The notes under the pieces were generated by a model. The model was given only the letters and a program-made list of their open reading frames with translations. It searched no databases and was not told the origin of the DNA. DNA of 64,000 nucleotides from Gigaspora rosea (taxonomy: Eukaryota; Glomeromycota; Glomeromycetes; Diversisporales; Gigasporaceae), in contig QKWP01000346.1 in assembly GCA_003550325.1 (NCBI GenBank), positions 88,596 through 152,595 of the forward strand, in the 5' to 3' direction. Positions 1 to 10,860 of the stretch are shown in pieces (within the stretch, counting starts at the first letter, position 1; each line of letters begins with the position of its first letter). The position numbers and the translations under genes were made by a program.

Positions 1-244
1 ATCAAATTATAGAATTTTGACGATCTTCGGCGAAGCAAAAATGAAAGAGAAGCGAAAACCTTGAAAAATACAAAAAACGGCAGTCTAAACCTACCTCGAT
101 GTGTTAATCAAAAATGTCGGGAAGGCAATTTTGCTTATATATATTTACCTAAAACCTAATCTAACCCAAATATAGGACGACCCTAACCCTAAAGTTAATT
201 GAAAAAATTATTAAATATGAGTTGTCTCCGCTTTAGACGTCCCC
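1..244. mobile_element. TIR element, right part, cut by window start
   Basis: The stretch ends in CTCCGCTTTAGACGTCCCC (226-244), the reverse complement of GGGGTCGTCTAAAGCGGAG at 34231-34249 with one mismatch. The interior (ATCAAATT at the window start; GGCAATTTTGCTTAT near 125) also matches 34275-34330 in the same orientation, so both are pieces of one element family with about 19-bp terminal inverted repeats. It contains a telomere-like CCCTAACCCTAAAG at 181. No gene is visible here. The left end lies outside the window. Confidence 0.6.
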
Positions 245-635
245 TAATTTTAGTAATTTCACAATTCGTGATTTGTCAATTGCCAATTTTATAAATCATG
301 CAGAAGTTACATTTTTGATATATCGTCTCAAGTTTTTACTCTTGCACAATGATATATTTAGAGATTGAGCACTACTCGGCAATCTGGGAACGTTATTTGA
401 TGCCTTGCCAGAATAAATTTACTTAATCAGTTGACCCGATTAAAAAACATGTATCAATAACCTGATTTATGATTTGCTAAATAAAAAGGATCGACGGATC
501 AAGATATGCTGTGTAATGAGTTTGTCATGTGGTGTAAGTAGCCTTTACTATAAACGGTTGGTAGTTCTACTGTTTACGGTAATTTGTGCTATGCTTGTGC
601 ATTTGATCATAGAAATAATCCTCGCAATATTCACA
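245..635. other. AT-rich stretch, no supported gene
   Basis: Non-coding AT-rich DNA between two repeat elements. The only longer reading frame (474-707, plus) has no coding-like composition and runs into the left arm of the next inverted repeat, so I do not call it. Confidence 0.5.
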
Positions 636-1466
636 TGTACTGTACATGTTATCAACAATCAGTTTAATCACAAACATAGAGCAAGACATATAGTAAAAAA
701 TCATTAGTGAAGATTTTTTTTAAAGTTGATTTTAAAATTCTTGATTTATAATAAATTATTAATAAAAAACGTTTTTGCGCAAACTTTAATAACTTCTGCT
801 ATATTAATTTTTTTTTAATTTCGCAAATGGATTTTTATTCTTTCAGAGTGCCTCTATTAAGTAATAACCGCATATTTTTAATATATTAATATTTTTCATC
901 GAATTTATAGTATCGTGATCCATCAACAACTGGAAGGTATGTTCAATCGTTATGATATCAAGACACATCCAAATATGGATGCAGAACTTCAGCAAGCTCG
1001 AATTCAAATTTCAGGTCCAAATAGTGAAATTGAAAATATAGCTCAAGAAAAACTTCAACATATTCGAAAAGAATTAAGAAGTTCTATTGGCGGTATAGAG
1101 TCAGAAAGCTTTACAGAAAATGCACAAACTATATTAGATACTTTTCTGATCTGGCGTCATTGATAAAATGATATTAATATATGTTTAATAAATACAAGTT
1201 GACGTAGTACTAAATAAAAACCATTAAACATTTAAAATATGTGGTTATTACTTGATAGAAACACTCTTAAAGAATAAATGTCAACTTGCAGAATTAAAAA
1301 AATTTAATATAACAGAGGTTATTAAAGTTTGTGTGAAGACATTCTTTATTAATAACTTAATATAATTTGAAATTTTCAAAAATCAATTAAAAAAATCTTC
1401 ATTAATGATTTTTACTATATGTCTTGCCATATATTTGTGATTAAACTTATTGTTAACACCCAATGT
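636..1466. repeat. Long inverted repeat, about 250-bp arms
   Basis: The left arm (about 636-890) and right arm (about 1225-1466) are imperfect reverse complements over their whole length. Example: AACTTTAATAACTTCTGCTA at 783 against the complement of the stretch near 1310-1332 (AACTTTAATAACCTCTGTTA). The roughly 330-bp loop holds a coding-like fragment. No terminal duplication was identified, so the element type is open: foldback transposon or a local inverted duplication. Confidence 0.7.
911..1163 (+). pseudogene. Coding-like exon fragment in the loop of an inverted repeat
   Basis: The open frame has no ATG at its start (the first possible codon is GTG at 915; the first ATG is internal). 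It begins after a TTTATAG that looks like a 3' splice acceptor at 909-910, so I read it as an exon remnant and not a whole gene. The 82-residue translation is hydrophilic and alpha-helical in character, rich in Q, E, I and N, with segments such as HQQLEGMFNRYD and IENIAQEKLQHIRKEL, unlike the random frames around it. It ends in IWRH and a TGA stop. I do not recognise the family. Its position between the two inverted arms suggests a captured gene fragment, which is inference. Confidence 0.35.
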
Positions 1467-1865
1467 TACATGTTACATGTACATGTACTTAGCGAAAAAA
1501 AAAATAAACAATTTTTCGAATCATTAAAAAGAATCAGTGCATATCGAAACATATATTTTTGTTGCTTTTATGGACATTTTATCCTATATTTATTTATAGC
1601 ATTAAGTGCATTCTCTTTTTTTTTGTTTTTTTTTTCATTAGATTTTTACTGGCTTGATGAATTAATAATCACTGATCTTCAAAGAAATAGTGAGAAGCCG
1701 TAATGAAGGATTTGAATGATTAATGATTATTTGATTATTATTATACACGGTAAACCGGTTTCTACAGGAAGATTTAATCAATTTACTCAAGATCACTAAA
1801 ACTTTACTATTTATAGAACAGGTTAGCTAATCTCAGTATATGTGAGTACATTGGATTTATTTATG
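1467..1865. other. AT-rich stretch, no gene seen
   Basis: Poly-T rich DNA; the 1419-1703 frame is low complexity (F, L, Y) and overlaps the inverted-repeat arm. Nothing supported. Confidence 0.5.
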
Positions 1866-1868
1866 TAA

Positions 1869-2034
1869 GGGTGCTGACATTTATTACCTAATATCCATTT
1901 ACTATAGGGGCTTACCCCCCACCCCCAGATAAGATCTATAAATAGAATTTTGGCCAATTAAATTTAACTAACTAAGGTAAGATTTTTCTTGACCCCCCAC
2001 CCCCTAAAATATTACCTAATAAATGTCAGCGCCC
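1869..2034. mobile_element. PIF/Harbinger-like MITE, 166 bp, TSD TAA
   Basis: Terminal inverted repeats GGGTGCTGACATTTATTACC (left) and the complement of the right end GGGCGCTGACATTTATTAGG. Flanks are TAA at 1866-1868 and TAA at 2035-2037, a 3-bp duplication of the TWA kind typical of PIF/Harbinger. The ends resemble those of the element at 23789 (GGG, GC, T, AC, TTTAT, ACCT in register). Each arm carries a C-run close to the terminus. Confidence 0.8.
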
Positions 2035-2037
2035 TAA

Positions 2038-2639
2038 ACAATCATTGATACATAATCGTATGATAGCATGATTTGCATTGTGATAGTTTATAATTATTGA
2101 ATTCCTATATCATTACTATTTCGCGCCTGTTTATTTTTTATCCATCATAAGGACCAATCAACTCACTGACAATCATTTCATAGTGGTAAAGTTTAATCTG
2201 GAAGTTTAAACCTCTACAAGTTCATTTCACCGAGTCTATTTAACTAAAATTCATTTTGCAGACAAAGTAATTCTGGTTATTATCGTTAGGGTCAAGTTAG
2301 AATTAGTTAAAGTTAGTGTAATTTATAATAAAAGAAAAAAAACTTTTCAGTGAAATAAGCTTCGATTGGTAAAGCATATATGTACATAAACACTTTAAAT
2401 TTAAATCAGCTAACTCTATAAAGATTGGATTAAGTTTATTGTTAACTGTATTTATGTATAACTAATATCATAATAGGATCATGAAAATTGAAATGCAAAA
2501 ATCAAGCATACAACAAAAAAGACAAGTTGTTTTTTATTTACATACTCAGTTGCTATCTATGATTTTAAAAATTGATTTTCGTTCGTTATGTGTATTTTGT
2601 GAATATTGGATTAACTGAAATATAAATAACATTAATAAC
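2038..2639. other. AT-rich stretch, no gene seen
   Basis: No coding-like frame, tandem repeat or clear inverted repeat was found. Confidence 0.5.
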
Positions 2640-3345
2640 ATTCATTAGTGAGTTGCATGCTGTGTATCGCCAAAATAGTAAGGGTTGTAACTGAATTTTT
2701 ACAGTATCTTACAATAGAAACCACAATAATTCCAATACAAACTAACTCAACCTTACAGTAATTCATAATACAGATGCAAACACAATCTTAGCTACATATT
2801 ATGCGTCAAATAGGTTACAGCAGAATTGTTATAGTTATTCACGATAATTCCAACTTTTATTACCAGAATAGTTTTACAGTAACTCATGATATAATTCCAA
2901 TGCAACTCACTCAACCATATAGAAAATAAAAGACAATTCCAATGCAAACCACCTCTAACCGATACTATAGTAGCTGAAATAGTATGTTTTGTACAGTAAC
3001 TTATGCCAAAAATTTTAATAATTTTAATATGATAATTTCACTGCAAATTAATTCAACTTTAATCACATACTGTATTTACCAAATAATGAGTAGGCTTTGC
3101 AACAGAATTCTTTACGGAAGAATTAATAACTTTAATGCAAACTAATTCAAATTTATCCTTACAAAAATCAAGGCAATTCTAATGCAAAATAACTCAACCA
3201 CACTGTAGCCACAGAATAGCAGGTAAGTGTTACAGAATTTTCTTATGTAACTCAGTAGAAACTATGAAAATTATTACAAACTTACACAACTTTAAACTAC
3301 ATACAGTAGTTATCTAAATAGCAAATAATTCCAAAAAAAATTGTT
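2640..3345 (-). repeat. Degenerate tandem array, inverted copy of the 39.9-44.7 kb satellite
   Basis: Units of roughly 100-120 bp built from the blocks ACAGAATT, TTTACAGTAACTCATGATA, ATTCCAATGCAAACTAACTC, AACCTTAA and CACATACTGT in recurring order. These are the reverse complements of the blocks in the large array at 39.9-44.7 kb (GAGTTAGTTTGCATTGGAAT, TTACTGTAAAAAATTCTGT). About six degenerate units. Confidence 0.75.
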
Positions 3346-3419
3346 TGCTCTAATTCTCAATGAAAATCATGGCAATAAAAAATTCTAGTGTCAGAGGCAT
3401 GGACCAAAAACTAATGTAG

Positions 3420-3560
3420 TATTTAAATCTGCTGAGCAAAGTGAGACCAAAACATAAAAATGTAAGGCTAGCTTAAAACTGCTGAGTGAAGTGAGACCAA
3501 AATATTAAATGTAAGCTAGCTTAAAACTACTAAAAAAGTAAGGTTAGCTTAAAACAAGTC
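3420..3560. repeat. Short tandem repeat, about 60-bp unit
   Basis: CTGCTGAGCAAAGTGAGACC at 3429 recurs as CTGCTGAGTGAAGTGAGACC at 3480, each followed by CAAAA, a short AT stretch, GTAAG and GCTAGCTTAAAAC. A third partial unit ends near 3555. Confidence 0.65.
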
Positions 3561-4224
3561 CATTATACATATGTTTTACACTATGAATAGTCAATTTGTG
3601 TATAACTGCTAATCTGATTTTTAAATATCAGCTTAGCCAATTTAATAAATTTAAGTTGACTATAAATAATCTCAAATGTGTCATATGCCATTATGCTATC
3701 TACAAATCTAATTATATAGTTGGTTAAAATTTCCAGCACAGCCACTACATGATTATGTACTAGTGTAACAGTTGAATTGGGAGAGCAGTAAAACAATATA
3801 GACAATAGTGCCAATTTAAAGCTCCAACTGATTATAGGTAAAAATGAATAAAATAACTGTAAAAAGAAAGTTTATAATGTAGAGAATCAATATAAAGGTG
3901 ATAAATATATAATTAATTATGACATGTGAAGTTCAAAAGTAACTTGAATCACATGACAAATTAAAAGAGTTAACACAAAGCTTGTCATACAGAATTCAAG
4001 TTATAATAAGCCAATACAAAGTTACAAGTTAATTCAGTTCATCAAATTGAGTCTCACAAAGTTTATTAAAGTTAAAGTTGAATTCAAAAGATAAGGGTTT
4101 ACTTTTATTATTGTTGCATTGTTTAAATTGAATGTAGAACTTATATCAAACTTATTTTATTTGTTTGAATTCAAAGGTCTTAAATACATTTTTAGAAACT
4201 GGCATGTATTCATGGAATATGTAA
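3561..4224. other. AT-rich stretch, no gene seen
   Basis: Repeated short AAGTT/GAATTC words but no element boundary or coding-like frame found. Confidence 0.4.
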
Positions 4225-5935
4225 TGTATTCATGATTTTTAGCATGTATATGCAATTTTTACTACATATACACGAGTGGCAGAATATTTGTGAGATATTG
4301 ACCTTTTTGGTACAGTACAGTTTTGAGTATTGGGTACGGTACAGTTTATTTCTAAATTATATATATGTACCTAGTTTTTTTGTGTACCTATCAGGTACAC
4401 AACATAATATATATTAATTTAAAAACTGTACCTAGCAAACATATATATTATCTAGGTACGCTACAGTTAATATTTTAAATATATACTATATTTATAATTT
4501 GTGTACCTTATAACTAATCTTTTTTTTGGGTACGGTACAGTACAGTTAATAATAAATATGTATTGTTTTTTTTAAAGTATAGTTTAGAATATATAGCAAG
4601 ATTGTTTTATATAATGTATAAATGGTACTATTTTTTGAATATCTTTAATATTTTTAATTTAAAATAATATTTAATAAAAATTTTTATATTATAAATTTAA
4701 TTAAATTTATTAATGTAATTTTATAATTGTATTATTAATATTAATTATTAATATTATATTAATTATTTTAAATTTATAATTTTTAAATATTATATTATAT
4801 ATATTTTATTGCTTTATAATTTAAATTATAGTAGAAATAATTTATAAATTTAAACAATTGCAAAAAAAAATTTTTTTAATTTTTTATACAAATTTTTATT
4901 AGTACAAAAATTAAGGATTTAATTAAGCAAATAATAATTTTTATTGCTTAAGAACAAAAACATTATTTTAATACAAATTAAAGATCTAATTTTTTTGCTT
5001 TTTCTTTTAGTTCAATTTCCTTAGCTAATAATTCTAATTTAATTCTTTCATTTTCTAATTTTTGTTTTTCAAGTTCTATTAGTGATTCTTGTTTTTTTAT
5101 TTTCAAGTGCAGCTTCTCTTTCTTTAATAAAAATTTCTACTTCTTTTTCTTATAAAGCAAATTCTCTTTCTTCTTTTGAAAATATTGGGATTGAACTTTC
5201 AGCATAATTTGAAGACAAAAATATTCAAGTACAGCATGTATATTAAAATAATTATATAATTATATTTAAAATATATTAATTTATATAAATATTTAATTAT
5301 ATTATATTAAAAAAATAATTATATAACTATAGTTAAAATATATAAATTTATATATATATCTAATTATATTATATTAAATAAAATAATTATGTCATTATAT
5401 TTAAAATATATAAAAATTTTATAAATATCTAATTACATTATATAAAAAAAAATCATTATATATTTAAAACATAATAATTTATATAAATATTTAATTACAT
5501 TATATTAAACAAAATAATTATAACCTGTAATTACATATTCATATTATATTACACACAATCATATAATCTTACAAAGTTTTTTTTGTACCAAACCTAAATG
5601 TATATATATAACCTTCCTATCTTTTTTTTCAAACTGTATCTGGGTACAGTGAATTTTTTTTAAATGTTTTTTTTTGTACCATACCCAAATTGTTAATACC
5701 AGATTTGGGTACGGTAATTTTTTTTTATTAAATATATATATTTTTTGTGTACCTATCACCAAAAATAAAAAACTTAGATATGGTAATTATTATTTTTTTT
5801 ATGTACCTTGCAATAAAAAATTTGCTTGGGTACGGCCACTTTTCTGTACCGTACCTACCAGATACTTTTTTCTGTCATATTTGTAGGCTTGGAGTAGTTA
5901 TATATTCACAACAATTATTGTGTATTCATGATTTT
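4225..5935. mobile_element. Degenerate element with GTAC-rich ends, about 1.7 kb
   Basis: Both end regions (about 4310-4560 and 5575-5870) are dense in GGTACGGTACAG, GGTACAG and GTACCTATCA words in both orientations and so can fold back; the centre is 65-80% A/T DNA with a degraded coiled-coil gene. The whole is bracketed by a 15-base direct repeat TGTATTCATGATTTT at 4225-4239 and 5921-5935. The exact termini and superfamily are not established. The coiled-coil remnant is the sort of accessory protein found beside Harbinger transposases, which is a weak pointer. Confidence 0.45.
4978..5222 (-). pseudogene. Degraded C-terminus of a charged coiled-coil protein
   Basis: Read on the minus strand from about 5222 down, the frame gives NYAESSIPIFSKEEREFAL, an in-frame TAA, then EKEVEIFIKEREAALEN. 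After a one-base frame change near 5100 it continues QESLIELEKQKLENERIKL and LLAKEIELKEKAKKLDL to a TAA stop at 4978-4980. The E/K/L heptad character is a clear coiled coil. Proteins with such tails and an N-terminal Myb/SANT-like domain are common in these fungi and accompany Harbinger-type elements; only the tail is seen here, so the assignment is tentative. One stop and one frameshift make it a pseudogene. Confidence 0.55.
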
Positions 5936-6031
5936 CTAATTCTAAGCCACCAAACCACATCTAAATGACCTTATTTGTATACATGATGTAAAAAATATTT
6001 GCAACAAATAAAAATAAATAAAAATAATATG

Positions 6032-7804
6032 ACAGGGTGAAACCTGAGTCACCAGCTAGTAAAACCTGAGTTTATTAGTAAAATCTGAATTTTTTAAAAA
6101 AAAAGTAAAATCTGAGTTTATTAGTAAAACCCGAGTTTATTAGTAAAATCTGAGTTTATTAAAAAAAATAAGTAAAATCTGATATTATATTAGCAGATTT
6201 ACAGAATTGAAATTGGGCCCTAAAAATGGTCCCAAAATTTGATTGTTTACAAAAATTCATTGGTCAGATGATGATCAGATGATCATTAAATAACTGATCA
6301 ATATAAATAAACCCATTAGATAAGCAGGACCCCAAAAAACTCTGATACAACTCAGATAATTCTAAAAAAGGAAATTTTGTATAGAAATTCATCAAACAGT
6401 GCATTTTTATAGTAAATTTTCAAATTTTGCTCTATTTTATATATCTATTTGACTAAATTACTCTAAAATTATACAAACTTAGATCTGAGTTGTATCAGAG
6501 TTCTTCGGGGTCCTAGATAAGCGCCAACCCATTAGATCTTAGAGATAAGGTAGTTTGATTTGCAAAATTATATGAAAATTGGGGTTTTGAAAAAGGTCCA
6601 ATTGTATAAATTCGCCGATATGTAAATAGGGTGAAATTCGCTATTAAACAAAAACTGTTCTAGAACTTTGAGCGAAAATATCTTAACAACCACCTTATCA
6701 AGTTCAATGAAATTTTTTTTTTTTTGCATTCTATAAACCCATTGATTTCAAAAAAAATTTCATCGAATTTGGTTAGGTTATTATCAAGATATCTTCGCTC
6801 AAAGTTATAGAAAAAAATCAAAACATTAATCAAAATAGAAGCTACACCAAATTTTTTTTTTAAAACTTTGAGCAAAGACATCTCTGCAACCACCTGATCA
6901 AATTCAATGAAAATTTTTTTATTTGAATTATATGGATCCATAGAATTCAAATAAATAATTTTTATTGAATTTGATCAAGTAGTTGCTAAGATATCCTTGA
7001 TCAAAGTTTTGTTAAAAATTTAAAACGTTTCTGTCATGTAATACACATTTTAAAATTCTCTAAAACTTTGATCAAAGATATCTCTGCAACCACCTGATCA
7101 AATTCGATGAAATTTTTTTATTTAAATTATATGGATCTATATAATTCAAATAAAAAAATTTTCATCGAATTTGGTCAGGTGGTTGCAGAGATACTTTGAT
7201 CAAATTTGATCAGATAGTTGCAGAGATATCTTAGATAAAGTTTTAGAGAATTTCAAAATGCATATCATATGACAAATACGGTTTAAATTTAGATAAAACT
7301 TTGATCAAGGATAACTTAGCAACTACTGATCAAATTTAATGAAACTTTTTTATTTGAATTTTATAGTTTCATAAAATTCAAATAAAAAAATATTCATTGA
7401 ATTTAATCAGATAGTTGTCAAAATATCTTTGCTCAAAGTTTTAGAAAAAAATTTGGTGTAGCTTCTATTTTGATAGACATTTTGATTTTTTCTATAACTT
7501 TGAGTGAAGATATCTTGATAATTACCTGACCAAATTCAATGAAAATTTTTTTTTGAAATTTATAGGTTTATAGAATTCAAATAAAAATATTTTCATCAAA
7601 TTTGATTAGGTGGTTGTCAAGATATCCTCGCTCAGATTTTTAGAACAGTTTTTGTTTAATAGTGGATTTCATCCAATCTATATCAGATTTTACTAATAAA
7701 CTCAGGTTTGACTAATAAACTCAGATTTTACTTATTTTTTTAAAAACTCAGATTTTACTAATAAACTCAGGTTTTACTAGCTGGTGACTCAGGTTTCACT
7801 CTGT
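6032..7804. mobile_element. Large foldback element with mirrored internal modules
   Basis: Ends ACAGGGTGAAACCTGAGTCA (6032) and the complement of the right end ACAGAGTGAAACCTGAGTCA (7804) continue as arms of about 150 bp built from AAACCTGAGTTTATTAGTAA repeats. Inside, a module of about 150 bp (ACTTTGAGCGAAGATATCTT, a CACCTGATCAAATTC block, then its inverted partner GAATTTGGTCAGGTGGTTGC) recurs several times in alternating orientation, so much of the element is palindromic at two scales. No transposase frame was found. A target-site duplication could not be fixed. An inserted hAT-type MITE (6326-6514) lengthens the left arm. Confidence 0.8.
6326..6514. mobile_element. hAT-like MITE, 189 bp, TSD AGATAAGC
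   Basis: Terminal inverted repeats of 32 bp with two mismatches, starting AGGACCCC and containing CTCTGATACAACTCAGAT. It is flanked by a perfect 8-bp direct repeat AGATAAGC at 6318-6325 and 6515-6522. Eight-base duplications are the hAT signature. It lies inside the left half of the 6032-7804 foldback, so it is the younger insertion. Confidence 0.9.
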
Positions 7805-7863
7805 TATAAAATAATTTGCTATATCTGCCTCTCCTCATTATTGAGCTCCTGCAAAATGGTCAT

Positions 7864-8012
7864 AGCTGTTTTATAAATTCTGGGACAGCTAATAAAAATT
7901 ATTTCAGTTAAATTCGATAGTTTTTGAATTCAGTGTTATTAGAATTAGATTTTCAGTACAGTAATTTGCTAATCAATTTTTATTAGTTGTCCCAGAATTT
8001 ATGAAAACAGCT
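7864..8012. mobile_element. MITE with 37-bp inverted ends
   Basis: Left end AGCTGTTTTATAAATTCTGG and complemented right end AGCTGTTTTCATAAATTCTG continue GGACARCTAATAAAAATT. The target-site duplication is not clear. The inner word CCCAGAATTTATGAAA recurs at 42700 inside the satellite array. Confidence 0.75.
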
Positions 8013-8299
8013 TCGCAAATTTTTAATTATTGTTTTTATTAGAAATCTGCACAGATCTGAACCCAAAAAATTTTCTCGATGAATAGTATTATTATTCTTG
8101 ATTTTTAGTCTGATATTTTATTAATTATTACTGATTATTACTGATTACTATCTTAATTAATAGTCCTTATCAGGTGAATTTAAATCGATTACTATCCAAT
8201 AATGATAAAAATCAATAGTAATCCCTGTGCAAATTTTGGTGATATAGTAATGATATATACAACAACAAAGCTAATAAACTTGCAAAAAATCACTAATTT

Positions 8300-8995
8300 T
8301 CTCCTATTTTAGAATTTCAACCTCACAATATATACAATCTTTCCTTTAGTCTTATTTACAAAAAATACAACATAGAACAACCTACATACTGTGCTATCAA
8401 AAATATTTGCAATGCACATACAATTACTATGTAGTCCTTCCAATATAGAATTCAACAAATTATTTCTATAGCCCAACAAATAGAATAGAATGCAACCTGG
8501 CTGTACCTTAACCACAATTATAAATGCACTCACAACTATACTAATTTCTAGCTTAGCTCTCAAAAATTCTTTCACATTAAATGCATGCTATACATGCTCC
8601 CTACTCTTTCACATTTTCTTTCTATTAATTTTGCAAAAATATATTCTACCTGTATTAATGCAACCAACTGATCATAGATTCTATTGGCTATTTTGACCAA
8701 ACTCAAACAGTATCTAAATATTATCCAAAATATAATTACACAATATCTGATTTACTAGATTTATCCCTCAATGAATTACAACTGCTATACAACAATTTTT
8801 TAACTCACTACTGCTGTTCTCCTACACAATCTACACTATTCAATACTACAACTTTCTATACTACAATCCAGGGTTATATTTCAAAATCACTTATTAATAT
8901 TATATCTCAAAATACTTTTTATAAAAATGCATCTAATATTACTATTAAGTTTCTTCTACTTATCTTACAAAGGATTCACAAACAATTATAAAAAC
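8300..8995 (+). pseudogene. Degenerate open frame, probably retroelement-derived
   Basis: From about 8663 to 8989 one plus-strand frame stays open for 109 codons without a start ATG, with segments such as DSIGYFDQTQTVSKYYPKY, ISDLLDLSLNELQLLYNNF and FLLLILQRIHKQL before TAA. Base composition (C-rich third positions, many CTA/ACA codons) differs from the surrounding AT-rich DNA. Upstream (8309-8660) similar composition continues but is broken by stops in every frame. It looks like the C-terminal part of a non-LTR retroelement polyprotein, but I see no diagnostic reverse-transcriptase motif, so the identity is a guess. Confidence 0.35.
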
Positions 8996-9639
8996 TATAC
9001 TTATTATGGCTAAAATCAGTCTATGGCAAAATTAGTCCCAGAATTGTGCAACAGAATCTACAGCATTGTCAAATAGCATGATTCGGGGTTTACTAGCTGA
9101 TAGTTTAATATGTGTAATATGATTAATCAATAATCAATCAAGAAATGTGGATTAAGAAAAATAAGTATCAGATGATTAATTAATTATGATGTAATTACAG
9201 TCAGGGATATTACCAAAAACAGAAATCGATTCTAGAACATTTCTAGAACGATCTACCAGGCTTTGATTGGTCCTCGATAAACTTTTTTTGCTTAAAGTTC
9301 AGGAGAGTTCGCTATACCTAAACGATATATGAAAAGAAAGTTAAGATCATATAGGTTTATAATCTGTTATGATCTCTATATTATCTTCCTTTTTAAAAAA
9401 AGTAAATGAGACTCGAAATTAAATAGAACTTTCTTAAGCATACTCTTTTTTTTTCTGAAATATATTCAAACAAAAACCTACGACCAAGCTAAGTATTATG
9501 AACAAAGACACTTATACTACAGTACTACGCAATAATTCCTTTGTTTGACTCATGTTAAATTTTATTTTATGGTTTTATATCATTAACTTAATTGTTACTT
9601 CAGTACTTCAGAGAATGGAAATGAATCAACTTCACATAG

Positions 9640-9912
9640 ATTGATTTAAACTTTCAAACAGTTTAAGAAAACTGCAGACATGGAGAAAAGCTAAAGTATA
9701 TATAATGTTGACAGTTGTAAAAATGGAATCAGTAGAAATAAGGACGAACTCAAAGCATTTAAATATTATCAGAAAACTGCCGATTTGGGACATTCACAAT
9801 AATTGAGTTTTTTATAAAAATGGAATTGAATAAAGAGAATGAATACAAGGCTTTTATTATTTCTCAGCGTTGATAGAGCATTGTGCGTTGGTGTTTGTTA
9901 TCGAAATGGGAT
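9640..9912 (+). pseudogene. Sel1-like repeat gene fragment inside a transposon
   Basis: Plus-strand translation gives Sel1-repeat consensus pieces in two frames: DSCKNGISRNKDELKAFKYY then QKTADLGHSQ and TAA; ENEYKAFIISQ; and CVGVCYRNGI. The KDExKAFxYYQKxAxxGH and GxCYxNGI signatures are those of Sel1-like repeats (about 36 residues each), which build adaptor proteins and kinase fusions in these fungi. Two to three repeats are visible, with stops and frame changes. It sits wholly within the 9198-11416 TIR element and runs straight into that element's tandem repeats, so it was probably picked up by the element and then decayed. Confidence 0.75.
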
Positions 9913-9930
9913 CTAAGTTAAGTAAAGTTT

Positions 9931-10860
9931 CAATTCCTATTTTTTGGCACGAACCATTTTCACTCAAATGAAGCTTTTATTTATTTCTAATTATTTTTTG
10001 ACAAAAATTTAATTTTAAAGATTAGCAAAATCTATTTTCGTTCAAATGAAGAATTCAATTCTAATTACTTTTCAACGAAAATTCGATTTTAAAAATTGAC
10101 AAGATCTATTTTTGTTCAAATGAAGAGATCGATCGATCAAAGTTAAGTAAAATTTCAATTCCTATTCTTTGGCACGATCCATTTTCGCTTAAACAAAGCC
10201 TTTATTCATTTCTAATTATTTTTTAATGAAAATTCAATTTTAAAAGATTAGCATGATCTATTTTCGTTCAAACGAAGGGATTTAAGTTAATTAAAATTTT
10301 AATTCCTATTCTTTGCATAGTCCATTTTTGCTCAAACGAAGTCTTTATTCATTTCTAATTATTTTTCTATGAAAATTTGATTTTGAAAATTTGCCAAGAT
10401 CTATTTTCGTTTAAACAAAAAGATCTAAGTTAAGTGAAATTTCAATTCCTATTCTTTGGCATGATCCATTTTCGCTCAAATGAAGCCTTTATTTATTTCT
10501 AATTATTTTTCTATGAAAATTTGATTTTGAAAATTTGCCAAGATCTATTTTCATTTAAACAAAAAGATCTAAGTTAAGTAAAATTTCAATTCCTATTCTT
10601 TGGCATGATCCATTTTTGCTCAAATGAAGCCTTTATTTATTTCTAATTATTTTTCGATAAAAATTTAATTTTAAAAGATTGGCAAGATCTATTTTTGTTT
10701 AAACGAAGGCATTAATTATTTTCATTTCTTGTCGAAGTTGAAAAATTTATTTTTAAATATTAATCTAAATTTCAATTCCTATTCTTTGGTAAAATCCATT
10801 TTCGTTCAAATAAAAGCATTTATTTATTTCTAATTATTTTTTTGTTTCTTGTCAAAGATA
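9931..10860. repeat. Tandem array, about 144-bp unit made of two half-units
   Basis: CAATTCCTATTCTTTGGCA recurs at 9931, 10156, 10300, 10443, 10587 and 10773; the central spacings are 143-144 bases. Each unit contains two related halves, one reading CATTTTCGCTCAAATGAAG and the other CTATTTTCGTTCAAATGAAG, each followed by TTTCTAATTATTTTT or a relative. The array fills the middle of the 2.2-kb TIR element. Confidence 0.85.

Noticed and set aside
2640..3345. CRISPR array
   Set aside because: Units are degenerate throughout with no constant repeat and variable spacer pattern, and the genome is eukaryotic.
3581..3814. Minus-strand frame of 77 codons
   Set aside because: No coding-like composition, no homologue recognised, no splice or start context.
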